Source: Sphagnum compactum (taxonomy: Eukaryota > Bryophyta > Sphagnopsida > Sphagnales). Taken from it: a DNA stretch of 64,000 nucleotides. The DNA is taken from the NCBI GenBank assembly GCA_965153455.1, contig OZ234501.1:16293427-16357426 (forward strand). Reading direction: 5' to 3'. The notes beneath the pieces were generated by a model. That model was not told the origin of the DNA, did not search any database, and saw only the letters and a list, made by a program, of their open reading frames with translations. The position numbers and the translations under genes were made by a program. Positions 13,681 to 24,870 of this stretch are shown piece by piece (position 1 is the first letter of the stretch; the number at the start of each line of letters is the position of its first letter).

Positions 13681-14399
13681 TACTCTATAATGAATCTAAA
13701 CACAATATCCTTGCCTTAGTAGGCAAGACCAACAAATTAATAACCTTCATAGATAGATGAGATGCTCTCCCAATATAGTTGAAAACTTCTACGAGTACTT
13801 TATGCAAGAATATATGTAACAACTAGATGAAGGTTTGATGCCAACTTCTTTTTTAAAATCAGTAGATTTCTACCAACCTATTATTTAGGTGTCTGACTTT
13901 TCATCCAGTGGGAATCAATTTGCATGTTCAACCCACTGGGATTGTCTTTGAACACTACTATGACAATTTTGTTGGGCTCTTCCCTCACAGGGACAAGGAC
14001 TATAGCATTCAATACAACTTTTGGAAGTTTTATATTATTAGAATCAGTTTCACATTAGGTGAAGTGGTCTCTTTGGTGAAAGTGTTTAGACTGTTTAGAT
14101 TGGAATGGATTGTTTTGGTGTTCAGAGTATGGACACAGTAGGCAGATGTACAACATCTTATCTATTCACAGCGCCAGCATGTTTGTGATGCTTTGTTTGG
14201 TGTTCTACAATGTATGGTGATAGGTCAGGATATCCTATAGTTGATTTTGGTGGATGGAAGAGAGGTGTTGAGCCAAATTGTATGGAAAATGAGGAATTTT
14301 TTTGCCTTGAGTGATGCTGACTTTAACCCTTAATGGCATTGTGAATTGAAAGGCTAGCATCAGCCCCATCATGTCGGTCTTCCAGCCAAGAATCATGCA
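13681..14399. other. Spacer without recognisable gene
   Basis: No gene is supported. A plus frame of 77 codons at 13908-14141 has no family motif. Towards the right the sequence passes into the first degenerate unit of the composite repeat that follows. Confidence 0.45.
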
Positions 14400-15800
14400 A
14401 TGCATGACTTTGTCTGGGGGAAAAACAATAGCCCCACAAGTTGTATTCCCACATGTCCTAAATATCCACAAGTGGGGACAGACTAAGCCCAGTGTAAATA
14501 AGGGTGAGAATCCCAAAATGAAGGCTGGCCATGGCAAGCGGTGGAAAATCTTGCCAATATTACAAAGACCCAGTACGTTAAGCCTGATGCCGTAGGCTTT
14601 CCAGGAATAAGGGCTCAGAATAAAGGCCTGCATGAGGTGGAGCTATTGGGGTAAAACTCGCAGCAAAGAAAACAAAAACACACACATTTTTGCCAAATAA
14701 GTCCCACAAGTCCCACAAGTCCCAAAAGTCTACATCTGGGGGAGAGCCCCATGAGCCCAAGGTAGATATGAGGGTGAGAATCCAAAAGCCTTGAAATAAG
14801 GCACGCAAAGACAAGGGGGAAATTTTTTGCCGACAAGTCCCAAAAGTCTACATCTGGGGGAGAGCCCCATGAGCCCAAGGTAGATATGAGGGTGAGAATC
14901 CAAAAGCCTTGAAATAAGGGGGAGCCCCATGAGCCCATATGAGGGTGAGAATCCAAAAGCCTTGAAATAAGGCACGCAAAGACAAGGGGGAAAATTTTTG
15001 CCGACAAGTCCCAGAAGTCTACATCTGGGGGAGAGCCCCATGAGCCCAAGGTAGATATGAGGGTGAGAATCCAAAAGCCTTGAAATAAGGCACGCAAAGA
15101 CAATGTGGGAAATTTTTGCCGACAAGTCCCAAAAGTCTACATCTGGGGGAGCCCCATGAGCCCAAGGTAGATATGAGGGTGAGAATCCAAAAGCCTTGAA
15201 ATAAGGCATGCAAAGACACTGTGGGAAATTTTTGCCGACAAGTCCCAAAAGTCTACATCTGGGGGAGCCCCATGAGCCCAAGGTAGATATGAGGGTGAGA
15301 ATCCAAAAGCCTTGAAATAAGGCATGCAAAGACAATGTGGGAAATTTTTGCCAACAAGTCCCAAAAGTCTACATCTGGGGGAGCCCCATGAGCCCAAGGT
15401 AGATATGAGGGTGAGAATCCAAAAGCCTTGAAATAAGGCACGCAAAGACGAGGGCGTAAATCTTGCCAATATTAGAAAGACCTGGTCAGTAGATCCTGAT
15501 GCTGTGGGCTTTACAGGAAGAAGGGCCCACATGAGGTGGAGCAATTCTGGTAAGGTCCTCTGCGAAGAAAACAAAATAGCAGACACAGTTTATTCCAACA
15601 AGTCCCCAAAGTCCCCAACTGGGGGATAAGCCCAGCCCAAGCTAGACGAGGGTGAGAATCCAAAAGCCTTGCGAGCAAGGCACGCCAAGACACTAGGGAG
15701 AATCGTGCCAGTATTAGAAAGACCTGTCAGTAAAGCCCCACAGGTTACAGGGTTTACCAAATTAAGAACCCAACGGAGGTTTGGGTAAGCCCACAACGTT
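14400..15800. repeat. Composite tandem repeat with nested 117-bp array
   Basis: A larger unit carrying GACCTGTCAGTAAAGCC-like and GTGGGCTTTACAGG-like phrases occurs near 14568, 15476 and 15718. Between the first two lies an expanded array of a unit of about 117 bp (about 14743-15450). Its phrase GTAGATATGAGGGTGAGAAT occurs near 14762, 14879, 15050, 15167, 15283 and 15400, with an extra truncated copy near 14936. Neighbouring copies are almost identical, which implies recent expansion. Overlapping minus-strand frames of 60-201 codons repeat the same peptide and are artefacts of the array. Confidence 0.85.
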
Positions 15801-15910
15801 GTGTTTTAATTTTTAACTCAATAGTTTGTGTGTTCTTATTCCTTGGTTGACTAAAAAACCAAATATGCACGTCTGTTTTGTTGACTGTATCCTTATCTAT
15901 ATCTTTTATA

Positions 15911-16600
15911 TCTACTTATATAATATTTTAGGTGTCTGTCGGTCCAGTCGTCGTCGGTCCTCCTTTCCATCCATCCGTCCCATCGTCCATCCCATCATTC
16001 ATCCGTCCCTCCATCCATCCAAGGCAAAGAGAGGGGGGGGAGGGCACGGGCCCTTCTTAAATTGCAAAACTCCACTGTTCCAGGGAATTGCCCATTCTGC
16101 CCTATTTATAGCACAATAGGTATCCATCCTGTTATGAAGGGGTATTGGCCCATAATAAAAATTTCAGGCAGGCACTGAGGAAGGCTTGGTATGCAATCAG
16201 TGCAGCCAATTTTTTCCTTTTTTGGGTTTTGGGGAGAGGCGGAAAGGGAGAATTTTTTTCTTTTTTCTATTGGGGGTGGGGGTCCCGTCATCCATCCATG
16301 GAATGAAGGAGATAATCATGTGGCAATTTATCTCATAGTAAGGAGGTAGTTGCCAGGAGGGACCGACCCCAGGTCGTCCCTAGCAGTGTTGTTTTTTATT
16401 TTACTTTTCTAAGATTTTTTGTTTGTAGCCACAGTGGGGATCTTCCATAGAAAAATGTGGCGACCTTCCTCAAGAAGATTGTGCCAAAACTGGCTATAAA
16501 GTCGGATATGAAGTAAACAACTGTAATCATGCTTCTATATCTTTGACTACACACTCAAAACCAACCAAATATATTTGATAATTTTGTCTTTTTTTGCTCC
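15911..16600 (+). mobile_element. Helitron 5' end and shared interior segment
   Basis: The block TCTACTTATATAATATTTTA at 15911 is preceded by A, as expected for a Helitron 5' end (A|TC). It resembles the 5' end at 12983. A pyrimidine-rich CCATCC stretch follows at 15960-16020. Bases 16311-16599 are the 289-bp segment shared with 12631-12919. In the other copy the 3' terminus lies some 60 bases beyond this segment; here the sequence instead continues into a GGATGGATGGACGGG stretch and then the gypsy element, so the 3' end was not located. Confidence 0.5.
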
Positions 16601-16741
16601 TCCCCTCCCCTCGCCACCCGTCTTCTCTGATTCTCTATAACCGCCTCATCATCTTCTTGACAGATGTGATGGATGGATGGATGGACGGGTGATGAAAAAA
16701 GCTTCAGGACGTCCAATTCTGAGAAAGCTGAGTCCCTCAGC

Positions 16742-18403
16742 TCAATCCGGAGGAGTGTAATAGATCTACAGATCTTTTCGAGACCTCTCCCATTGACGCC
16801 CATCTGCATCTTGGACAATGTAGATTCAGCAACCTTCTTCAAAGTCAAAATCGCCCTTCCCATCAGCATGCCCAACAAATTGGTAAGGGCCTTCCCAACT
16901 TGCACTGAGTGCTCTTTTCTTGCCTGCCTTCTTCATCTTCACCATCGAGACCCCAGCCACCAAGCCTTCAAATAGGTGCTTGCCTGGTCGGTTTGCATAA
17001 ATACTCCTCTGTTTCTTTTGTGCTTGCTCAACATTGAGCAAAACATTCTCATGTATGCTTGCGATGAGCCTGACCTTTTCCAGGAATTGTACAGCTGTGT
17101 CCTCCACATTGGAGGTGTCATCAATCACGTCAGTTAGAGTGTTCAGATAGTTGTCCGCCCTGAGACGTGGTGATCGACCAGTCAGGATCATGAATGGTGA
17201 AAACTTCGTGCTCGCTTGCACTCCACATCGGTAACCAAACAAAACCTTGGCCAGGTGCTCGTCCCAGCAATTCGCATTAGTAGGATTAGCAGCCAGAATG
17301 GTGATACCATGTTTGAGTGTTTTGATCATTCGTTCTGCCATCCCGTTGCACTGGGGCCACTATGGTGCAGTGCGCTGGTGGTGTATGGCATAGTCTCTGC
17401 ACATGGTTTCAAACTCAGCACCCCATTCCCCCCCATTGTCAGTCAATACGAACCTAGGAACTCCATACTTGCAGATCAAGTCGTCCTCTAGAAACCTAGC
17501 AGCAGTCTTGGCTCCATGATCAGCAACCGCCTTGGCCTCGCACCACTTAGAATAGTGGTCGATGGCCACCAGAATGTACTTATTGCCTGCCTTCGTCTCA
17601 GGCAATGGACCTGCTGTATCCAGTGCAATTCGATGAAACAAGTCACAAATCGGGATACTCTTTAGACGTTCATCTCCAAAGCGGATGCTACCCTCACTCT
17701 TCACCAGCTGGCATTGTCGGCATGTTTTGAAAACTGCCTTCACACATTCTATTCTGTTGTTCCAGAAGTACCTCTGGCAAATTTCTGTCAAGGTTCTTTA
17801 TTCCCCGAAATGTCCCAAGTCTTCGTGCATTTAAGTCACCAACTTCAGCCTCTCCTCAGGTTTAGGTACATACAGCCCCTTAAAGTAGAGCTTCTCATCC
17901 TTCAAGCAATATTGCTTTGCCTGTTTTTTTGCTCTCTTACTCTCTTGAAGATCGACTGTCTCTGGGATGAAACCTTCTTTCAACAATCCCATGCAAACCG
18001 CATCCTCCCAGATGTCAGTTTTACTTGTGTCATCAGCATAGGCTTCTTCACCCCCAGACCTTGCATCACTAGTCTCGTGCCCATCATCTTCTAACAGTCC
18101 TTGGGCAGCCAGCACCAGCTCAAGTTGTTGCTGCCTATTGTAATATCTTGTTCTTCCTCCCCTCAGGACCTGCTTACTTCTGGAAGATTCCAAATTCCGG
18201 ATTTCCTTCCCACCTGCAGCTTCAGCTCCTTCCTCAAGTGAGTCTTCCTCCTCATCTGGACTTGTCTTAGTCAACACATCAAGCATACACAGTTGATGCT
18301 CTTCTGACCATCGCTAGTGGTTGATGCCAAAACAACATCTATAGTGCTGCTTCAGTCCTCCTAATTGTCTCTTTAGACCAAGCCATTCAGATTGCCTACC
18401 ACA
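16742..18403 (-). pseudogene. Integrase of the gypsy element (DD35E)
   Basis: The order is: a variable linker (18403-17834), the H2C2 zinc domain (HEDLGHFGE ... CRQCQLV, about 17828-17700), then the catalytic core. The core shows D in ALDTAGPLP (codon at 17620), D in LTDNGGEW (codon at 17440) and E in MAERMIK (codon at 17335). The last two are 35 residues apart, the classic DD35E. The C-terminal GPY/F-type domain shows WEGPYQFVGHADGKG and continues past the TGA at 16826 as IYIVQDADGRQWERSRKDL. Stops at 18314, 17831, 17798, 17360, 16826 and 16766 break it. No chromodomain is visible. Confidence 0.92.
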
Positions 18404-19033
18404 CTAGACAGAGAATATACCTCCCGTTGTGGCAACTGAGTCACTTTGCTCAGTCCCAATGTCCTGGATTTCCTCACTGAAATTGTCATCATCCTTGGCT
18501 TCTCTAACTGGATTTTGGCTTAGTGCATCTACATTTATATGCTTCATACCTGGTCGATGCACGATCTTGAAACTGAAATCTTGTAGCATGTCAACCCAGC
18601 GTCCTCTCCTCCCATGGGCATCAAACACCGTTGCTAACCATTCGAGTGGCTTGTGATCAGTCCGCAGCACAAAGTGGGTTCTGTGCAGATACTGCCTGAA
18701 ATGCATGATACCCCAGATCAGCGCATAACATTCTCCCTCCATGGGATGGAATTTCTTCTGCACAGTCGTCAGACCCTTGCTGGCATATGCAACAACTCTT
18801 TCCATCCTACCTTCCTTCTAAGATAGAATGGCACCAACACCCTTCGGTGACCAATCCACATCAAGGCAAAACGGCTTCTTAAAGTCAGGTCGAGTGAGCA
18901 CAGGGGCAGCCACAAGTGCTCCCTTCAGGGCTTCAAACGCGCTCTGACAACCCAAATCCCACACAAAAACAACATCTTTCTTTGTTAATTCAAACAAGGG
19001 AACAGCTAATCGAGAGTACCCTCGAACATAGTT
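18404..19033 (-). pseudogene. RNase H region of the gypsy element
   Basis: After the TGA at 19034 the frame continues NYVRGYSRLAVPLFELTKKD, then DVDWSPKGVGAILS, where a TAG (18818) replaces the usual Gln. It runs on through VAYASKGL, HPMEGECYALIWGI, LRTDHKPLEWL and VDALSQNPV. These are the standard Ty3/gypsy RNase H motifs, including catalytic-type acidic residues D, E and D. TAG at 18404 ends the block. The role would be removal of the RNA strand during reverse transcription. Confidence 0.9.
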
Positions 19034-20158
19034 TCAGTAGTATCCAGTCAAACCAAGAAAAGACCTCACGTTCGTGACCGTCTTAGGTACTAGAAAATGG
19101 ACCACAGCAGTAATCTTGCTAGGGTCTGGTCTAGTTCCTTCATGACTGACCACATGTCCTAGGAAAGTAATACTCTTGGTAGCAAAACAACATTTGCCTG
19201 GATTTAGTTTCAAGTTTACTTCCCTCAATTTAGAAAGTACTGCCTCCAAGTGCCGAAGATGGTCCTCCCAACTTTCACTGTGGACATTGAGGTCGTCCAC
19301 AAATACCTTCAGAAATTTATTTCCCAATTCCTTGAAAACCAGAGACATCGTCCTAGTAAAAGTGTTAGTTGCATTCTTCAGACCAAAGGGCATAACAGTC
19401 CAGTCATATAGACTAGTTTTGGTGATCAACGCCGTCTTCTTCATGTCCTCAGGAGCCATGCGAATTTGCCAAAATCCCGACTGCAAGTCCAATGCAGTGA
19501 ACCAAGTTGACCTTCCTAGTTGGGCTATCACGTCCTCAACTAGGGGCATGGGGAACGAATCTCTCCTAGTCTGCAGATTGAGTGGCCGGTAGTCCCCACA
19601 AAATCTCATACTTCCATCTTTCTTCACAGGCAGGGTAACCCAACAGGCGTATTCTGAGTCGCTAGGCCTCATTTTGCCCAGATCCACCAATACATCAATC
19701 TGTCGTTTCACTTCAGCCTCCTCCCAATATGACAATCGTCTAGGAGTTGCTCTACAAGGCACAAATCCCTATGTGTTGATGGAGTGCTCTCCGATTGAAT
19801 GGTAGCCTAGCTCCCCTTTATTCCAGGCAAACACATCCTGGTACCTTTCCAACACCTTCCAAAGCAATGGCCTCTTTAGTTCGTCCAGACCTGGATCAAT
19901 TTTGAGCTTCTGGCATATGTCTTTCCACCTTGACCCCACACCGAATTCATCTGTGGAAGCAATTTGGTCCTTGAGATCTTTGCAAGAAGCAGCATCATCC
20001 AGTTGCTGAACTTGTAATAGTGCAGGTACCTCTACATTGGTAGCACCAGAAGGAGCCTGCTTCTTTTGTTCTGCATCTGCCACCCACTTAATCCAGTCTG
20101 CATAATCGTCAGAATCTCCAATCTCTTCCCTTATGAGGTGATCAGCTTGTTCTTGCAA
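19034..20158 (-). pseudogene. Reverse transcriptase of the gypsy element
   Basis: RT signatures appear in order: VKKDGSMRFCGDYRPLN, TALDLQSGFWQI with the first catalytic Asp, MPFGLKNA, and KVFVDDLNV with the paired catalytic Asp near 19297-19292. GHVVSHEGTRPDPSKI and FLGLTGYY follow, which is the RT thumb and connection. The YxDD-type box reads FVDD, an accepted variant in gypsy elements. TAG at 19769 and TGA at 19034 interrupt the region. This enzyme would copy element RNA into DNA inside virus-like particles. Confidence 0.92.
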
Positions 20159-20485
20159 AGTCAGTTGCAGAATTTGCTAAGGTCCTTCCCTCATGACCAA
20201 CTCCTCAAGCTTTGTGCCCTCGAATTCTGATCCATGACACATCGGCTCAAGCTGTTGACGCTCCTCTTCAGAGTGCTCGGATGCATTAGAGTCCGAGCCT
20301 GATACTTGTTCATCCAGTTGTTGGGTTTCAACGTTGTCACCTACACATGGTTTTCCCATCATCTTGTCGAACTCCTTGGCAGTACATGAATCGCTTTGCA
20401 TCAAGGCCTCCGAGTTCAGTGCCTGCAACATATTCACCATGGTCAAAGGCAGCACTTCCACATCAGATCCAAGACCATGTCTTAC

Positions 20486-21238
20486 CTAGATCAATCCACG
20501 CTCCACATCAATGATGGCCCCAATCTTGATTAGAAAATCAAGTCCTAGAAGCACGTCATAGTTGTCGGTATCCACCACCATAAAGGTCATGGTGCATAGT
20601 ACCCCTCCAGCTTTGACCGAAACCTCGTCGATCCTTCCCATGGCCTGTGTGACCATTCCAGATGTAGTCTTGTAGGTTTCCGATCCAGAGACCAAATGCA
20701 TCATACCCATTTCCCTGACCACTGCAGCCGCCATGACAGACATGGACGTGCTAATGTCTACCAGTCCCTCAATCAGGCAGTCATTCATCTCAATAGACAA
20801 ATGCAAGGTTTTACTCCTGTGTGTCTTGTTGACGCAGATTCTCCTCAGGGTCGGAGCTACAGACACCATCGACACCTGAACACTCTCCATTTCAGCATCC
20901 TTCTTCCTTCTGGCAACTTTCACCAGATTCTCCAGTTGCTCTAACTCGCCTGGTATCATCATCACTGTTTCCATTGGTGTCAGTGAGATCTTTCCTTTTA
21001 TGAAATGGGAAAGGATCTTCGACCTAATGGAGTTCTCCCGATTCATGACAACGTTGTCTTCTGCAGCCTCAGTTAGCGGTACAACACCCGTTGGTGGCAA
21101 TTCAACCGGCAGCCTTCGCCTGGGTATGCGAGTGTATGAGAACACAATCTCATTCCCACACAATTCATTGAGTTGCTGTAACGTCGCCGCCTCGTCGTTC
21201 AACAATACTTCAAGGAAATTCGCCGCTCTTGAATGCAA
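20486..21238 (-). pseudogene. Retropepsin-like protease region of the gypsy element
   Basis: This 250-codon open block holds the aspartic protease. The active-site motif, normally D-T/S-G, reads DIST near 20758-20747 (residues 161-164 of the block). The Thr and Gly positions are therefore changed, each consistent with a single transition (ACx to ATx, GGx to AGx). The C-terminal flap motif LLGLDFLIKIGA at residues 220-231 is well kept. The altered active site suggests the protease is dead whatever happens at the stops. Confidence 0.8.
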
Positions 21239-21259
21239 TTTCCCATCTTTGGATTTCTT

Positions 21260-22117
21260 TCAGCACCTGTCTTCCGAATGCCCAAGACCTGAACAGAAGG
21301 AACATTTCACACCACAATTTTCTATCCTATGCGGCATGCCACATTTAGCACATTTTGGCTGTGGCTCATTTAGCCTTGGACATGTCGTGGCTATATGGTC
21401 CTTCCCCTTACAGACTTGACATTATTTAAACATGGTAGAAGAAGATGATGGTATAGAGTTCGGCACACCTCCCTTGAAAAAATTGATCAGCGTATTGTTC
21501 AAATTGGCAACCTGATGTTCCATCGATGTCTCAGCCACTCCTTTTTGCTCCTCTTTGAGAGGCTCAAATGGAGTCTCTCCAAGCTCGCCTAGCACCCTTT
21601 CTACCTCAATTGCAGCACCCACCAACTCCTCAATGTCTGCAAACACCTTTACCACACATAACTTCCGGAATTCTGGCCTGAGTCTGGCCAGGAATCTCCT
21701 CCTCTGCTCCACATCCTGAACCTGCCCTTTTCAAAACAACTTATCTAGTCGTTCGAAATACTTCTGAACCTTTTCTCTAGGTTCTTGCTTGATGGCATCC
21801 ATCTTCATTTGGATGTCATCAGCGTCTATGTTCCCATATTTCTGAACCATCAGCATACGCAGCTTAGCCCAATTGGCTGGTGCTGGCTACAATCTTCGAA
21901 ACCACTCTTTCGCACGGCCACGCAGATTCAACTTGGCAATTTTGAACAGTTTGTCAGGAGTGAGGTCACGGACCTCGACAACCATGGTCAATCGCTCCAC
22001 CCAATCACTGACATCTTCATAGTCCCGCCCCCATAACAAATCGTCCATACCTTGGGGACTCATCATCTTCTAGAGGTTCTGCAACACAGCAAAAATGTAG
22101 CAATCCTTCCCACACAT
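21260..22117 (-). pseudogene. Gag and zinc-knuckle region of the gypsy element
   Basis: The capsid-type gag core shows the pattern DWVERL ... KLFKIAKLNL ... AKEWFRRL, typical of plant retrotransposon gag. It continues with RRRFLARLRPEFR. After a linker rich in Glu and Ser come cysteine motifs (CQVCKGKDH, CAKCG, CSFCSGLGH) at about 21420-21263, which in this family bind nucleic acid during packaging. Stops at 22070, 21887, 21731, 21422 and 21260 break the region. The chosen start at 22117 is the first in-frame ATG upstream of the gag core and lies about 820 bases downstream of the primer-binding site. Confidence 0.85.
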
Positions 22118-22936
22118 GGATCTTCAAAATAAAAAACAGATGCAAACAAAATTAGTCAGAATCTTAGTTCTTGCTTATAACTCAATCCTGATTTCTGACA
22201 CGAAGGCAAATAGTGTCCAAGTCATTCATCGAACTCGGATTGCATTCCTTCATGAATGGGCTTCACAGGCTCAAAAATGGATGGAACAGTGCTAAACTTC
22301 TGCTCATCCATAGATTCCTACTGGAATCTCCATCCCCCTTCCTGACTTCGCTAGATTCTTTAGCTGATGAGGCAGGATCTGGACCCGCTATGCTCCACCC
22401 GAAGCAATCAATCCCCTTCCTGATATAGGTCCTCCACTCCAAGTATGTATAGTCGCACAAAATGGTTAGGCGAGATAACCGACTTGGGAATCCAGATGTC
22501 CCCGAGTCTTGGTATGCTAGCCTATCTCTCGGCCAGTTCAGGAGCCACTTTACGCAAGGTAGGAGGCAAAGTAAAAGCTGGTCTGTAGCTCGGAGGTCGA
22601 TACCCACCCCCCTGCTCCATCTATCACTTTCAACCAGACTTGGGTGCGGGTATAGAAACCACTATGAGCTACCTGTATAACGATGTCTCCCGCTCTAGCC
22701 TCGTTGGGATCTATTCCTACAAGTCTCACTACTCCAAATCCTAAGAAACGCAAAACCACCGATCCCCTCTGTGGTCCGTTCTGAATGGTGACGTAATCAA
22801 ATCTACGAACAAGGTTTAGCTCACGATTCTCTTGGGTTATTAGCTCCACAGGGACCTCATCGCCGCTAGACGAAGGCATTGTCTTTAGTTCTCATATTAC
22901 CTAGATCTACACAGGCTCTACAATGATCACAACCAT
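22118..22936 (-). other. Leader of the gypsy element, with a 109-codon frame
   Basis: This region lies between the primer-binding site and the gag start. A 109-codon frame at 22550-22879, starting MPSSSGDEVP, has the same phase as gag-pol. It shows no domain I recognise, and stops separate it from gag. It could be an N-terminal extension of gag or an unrelated leader frame; I cannot decide. Confidence 0.4.
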
Positions 22937-22948
22937 GTTCTAATACCA
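22937..22948 (-). other. Primer-binding site of the gypsy element
   Basis: On the minus strand the sequence TGGTATTAGAAC matches the initiator-Met tRNA primer site TGGTATCAGAGC, with two transitions. It sits upstream of gag in the correct orientation and places the 5' LTR at higher coordinates. A clean CA end of the LTR next to it is not visible. Confidence 0.65.
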
Positions 22949-24359
22949 AAAAGGAAGGGAGGCATCCAAAGGTAGATCGAGATAGACACAAAGAGTCCTC
23001 ACACCTACCAGACCCCTCAGACACGCTCGTTCAGACAGAGCGCACATGAACATTCACATAGCAACGGGACAATATAGCAGACGATTCGTTCTCAGACTTC
23101 TAAGTGTAATCTCAGACCACAGATGCATAACCAACATGCCAAACCTCTGCAAATGCCACAAGATGGACATAGAGAACACCTCACAGACTAAAAGCCATAG
23201 CTTTATATTTCACATAAAATCCCCCGACAGCACAAGCTCTCATACCTCCTCTCTTCCAAAGATTGCCAACTTTGAGGCATTGGTCCTCTATTCTGACCAA
23301 ACATTATCAGATCCAGAAGCTAGATGTTGCTAGTCACTAATCGTAGCGGAAGAAGAGCAACTAGCCAAAAATTCTCTAAGCTCCTTTCTCTCCTCTCCAA
23401 AACTGAACTAATCTCCTCCCCGATTACCCCTCCTACCAAGCTGCTTCTCTGATTGCTCTTCCCTTGGTTCACTGGCTTCCTCTACAAGCCTCCTCCTCCT
23501 CGCATTCTTCACTGTCCTTATTCCCTTCTAACCTTCATGAATGCAGCGCCGCTCCACTCCATCAATAGCGCCGTCATCTCCCAGCAATTTCACCCTACAT
23601 AGATAGACAACCCATTCTCCATGCAGCCCATGCATATCCGGCTTCCCTGATTCTCAGATCACGATAAAATCCGCCGCCACTCATGAATAGAGGCGGCGAG
23701 ATTAACCCTGATTTCCGTTCCTAGTTTCACACAAGCCACACAGCCTTGGAGCTTAGGTCCGGTTACCCGTTGTTCGGCTACAGTATCTCTCATTCTTTTT
23801 CATTATATGTAGTGGTCTTTTGATTTTTTAGCCTTGTAGACGATCTGTCTTGTGATTTTCTGGATATTATCATGCATCAAATTTTTTTGACAGATCTTTA
23901 CATTTGGCAATGCACCAGACCTTACACATCTTCTACTTTACAGCATTGCTTAAGATTCCAATTTTATATGTATAAAGTCATGCATGTGTATACACGTGCC
24001 AAACCCTGAACCCTAAACTCTGGACCTTCTATTTTCCTGTTCTCAGTGAACCTTTGACCTTTAAGAATCGATACAAATGGTCCTCGTTTGACTGTTCGTT
24101 CTTCTTGTTCTCTTACGCACACGCGCGTGCGTTGTTGTTCTCGTCTCCAAAATTTTTTCTAATTTTTTTATTTAAAAAAAATTTGTTTCCACTATGATCT
24201 GGTGCGTGAGAAACTACAGTTTTTGAGGAATTTTTTAACAATTTTTTTGGTTTTGGTTTTGGTTTGGTGGCAGGAAGTTGAGAATTACGTTTGTTTTCTT
24301 GCGTTTTGCAGAAGCTCGGGGGGGGGGGGGGGGGGATGAGGAATTTTTTTGAGGTATGT
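22949..24359. other. Probable 5' LTR of the gypsy element, then spacer
   Basis: By position this should hold the 5' LTR (minus orientation), but I could not find a matching 3' copy near 15.9-16.7 kb, so the boundaries are unknown. The DNA is non-coding and of mixed composition to about 23.8 kb, then AT-rich. An 18-base G run lies at 24318-24335. Frames at 24113-24526 and elsewhere are low-complexity and not credible genes. Confidence 0.4.
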
Positions 24360-24870
24360 AGAGAAGGGAAATTGTATATAGAACTCCTGAGGCAAGTCGC
24401 GCGTGTGTGAAATCCCTGCGCCAGTTGGTGCTCTTGCTCTTCATTTGTTCTGTCAACTTGATTGGGGTTTTTGGAGGCTGGGGAATCGGTACGGACGCAG
24501 GAGCAGGAGCAGCGGTGGCGCAACAATCAAGGGGAGCAGAACTTTGAAGTCTGTTTCAAGTACGGCAGAGGAGCCCAAGGAGTAGGAGCAGGAGCAACGA
24601 GGGTGCGACAACCAAGAGGAGCGGAGTTTTGAAGTCTATCTTCCAGTACGGCAGAAGTCATAGCTCACACTTTTGAGTTTGTCTGTCCACAAGTACGGCA
24701 GAGGTCAGAGCTTAGATACTAGTGAGTTAGTTTGTCCTCATTGGCATTGCAGCGAGGACAGTGGCAATGGCGAGCCCGACTTCAGCAGCAGCGTGCCAGG
24801 TTTAGGGTTTTTTTTTAAATTTTTTTTAAATTTTTAATTTTTAAATTTTTTTTTAAGGGTTTGGAGTACG
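24360..24870 (+). other. Probable LINE 5' untranslated region with internal repeats
   Basis: A motif AGTACGGCAGA recurs near 24556, 24644 and 24693. The phrase GGAGCAGGAGCA and a following GGTGCGACAACC-like block are also duplicated (about 24499-24620). The stretch leads directly to the LINE start codon at 24871. Repeated 5' UTR blocks are common in LINEs, where they often carry the internal promoter. The 5' end of the element is not defined. Confidence 0.45.

Larger units (their letters stand above)
16742..22117 (-). pseudogene. Ty3/gypsy gag-pol, one frame with 17 internal stops
   Basis: A single reading frame of 5,376 nt (1,792 codons) runs from ATG at 22115-22117 to TGA at 16742-16744. 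It encodes gag, zinc knuckles, protease, reverse transcriptase, RNase H and integrase in the usual Ty3/gypsy order. I found no frameshift. Internal stops (lowest coordinate of each codon) are TAG at 22070, 21887, 20486, 20177, 19769, 18818, 18404, 18314, 17360 and 16766; TGA at 21731, 21260, 19034 and 16826; TAA at 21422, 17831 and 17798. Each is one C-to-T step from CAG, CGA or CAA. Family conservation predicts Arg at 19034 (GYYR) and Gln at 18818 (GAxLSQ). The element cannot yield full-length polyprotein without suppression of these stops. The integrase end runs close to Helitron-like sequence, and no 3' LTR was recognised. Confidence 0.93.

Noticed and set aside
14578-15586. Several minus frames of 60-201 codons with repeated peptides
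   Set aside because: They are translations of the 117-bp array in different phases, not genes.
22949-23800. Exact 5' LTR coordinates of the gypsy element
   Set aside because: No matching 3' LTR could be found and the base next to the primer site does not end in CA, so borders are not given.
24318-24335. G run as a G-quadruplex regulatory site
   Set aside because: A single homopolymer of 18 G with no conserved context; possible sequencing artefact.
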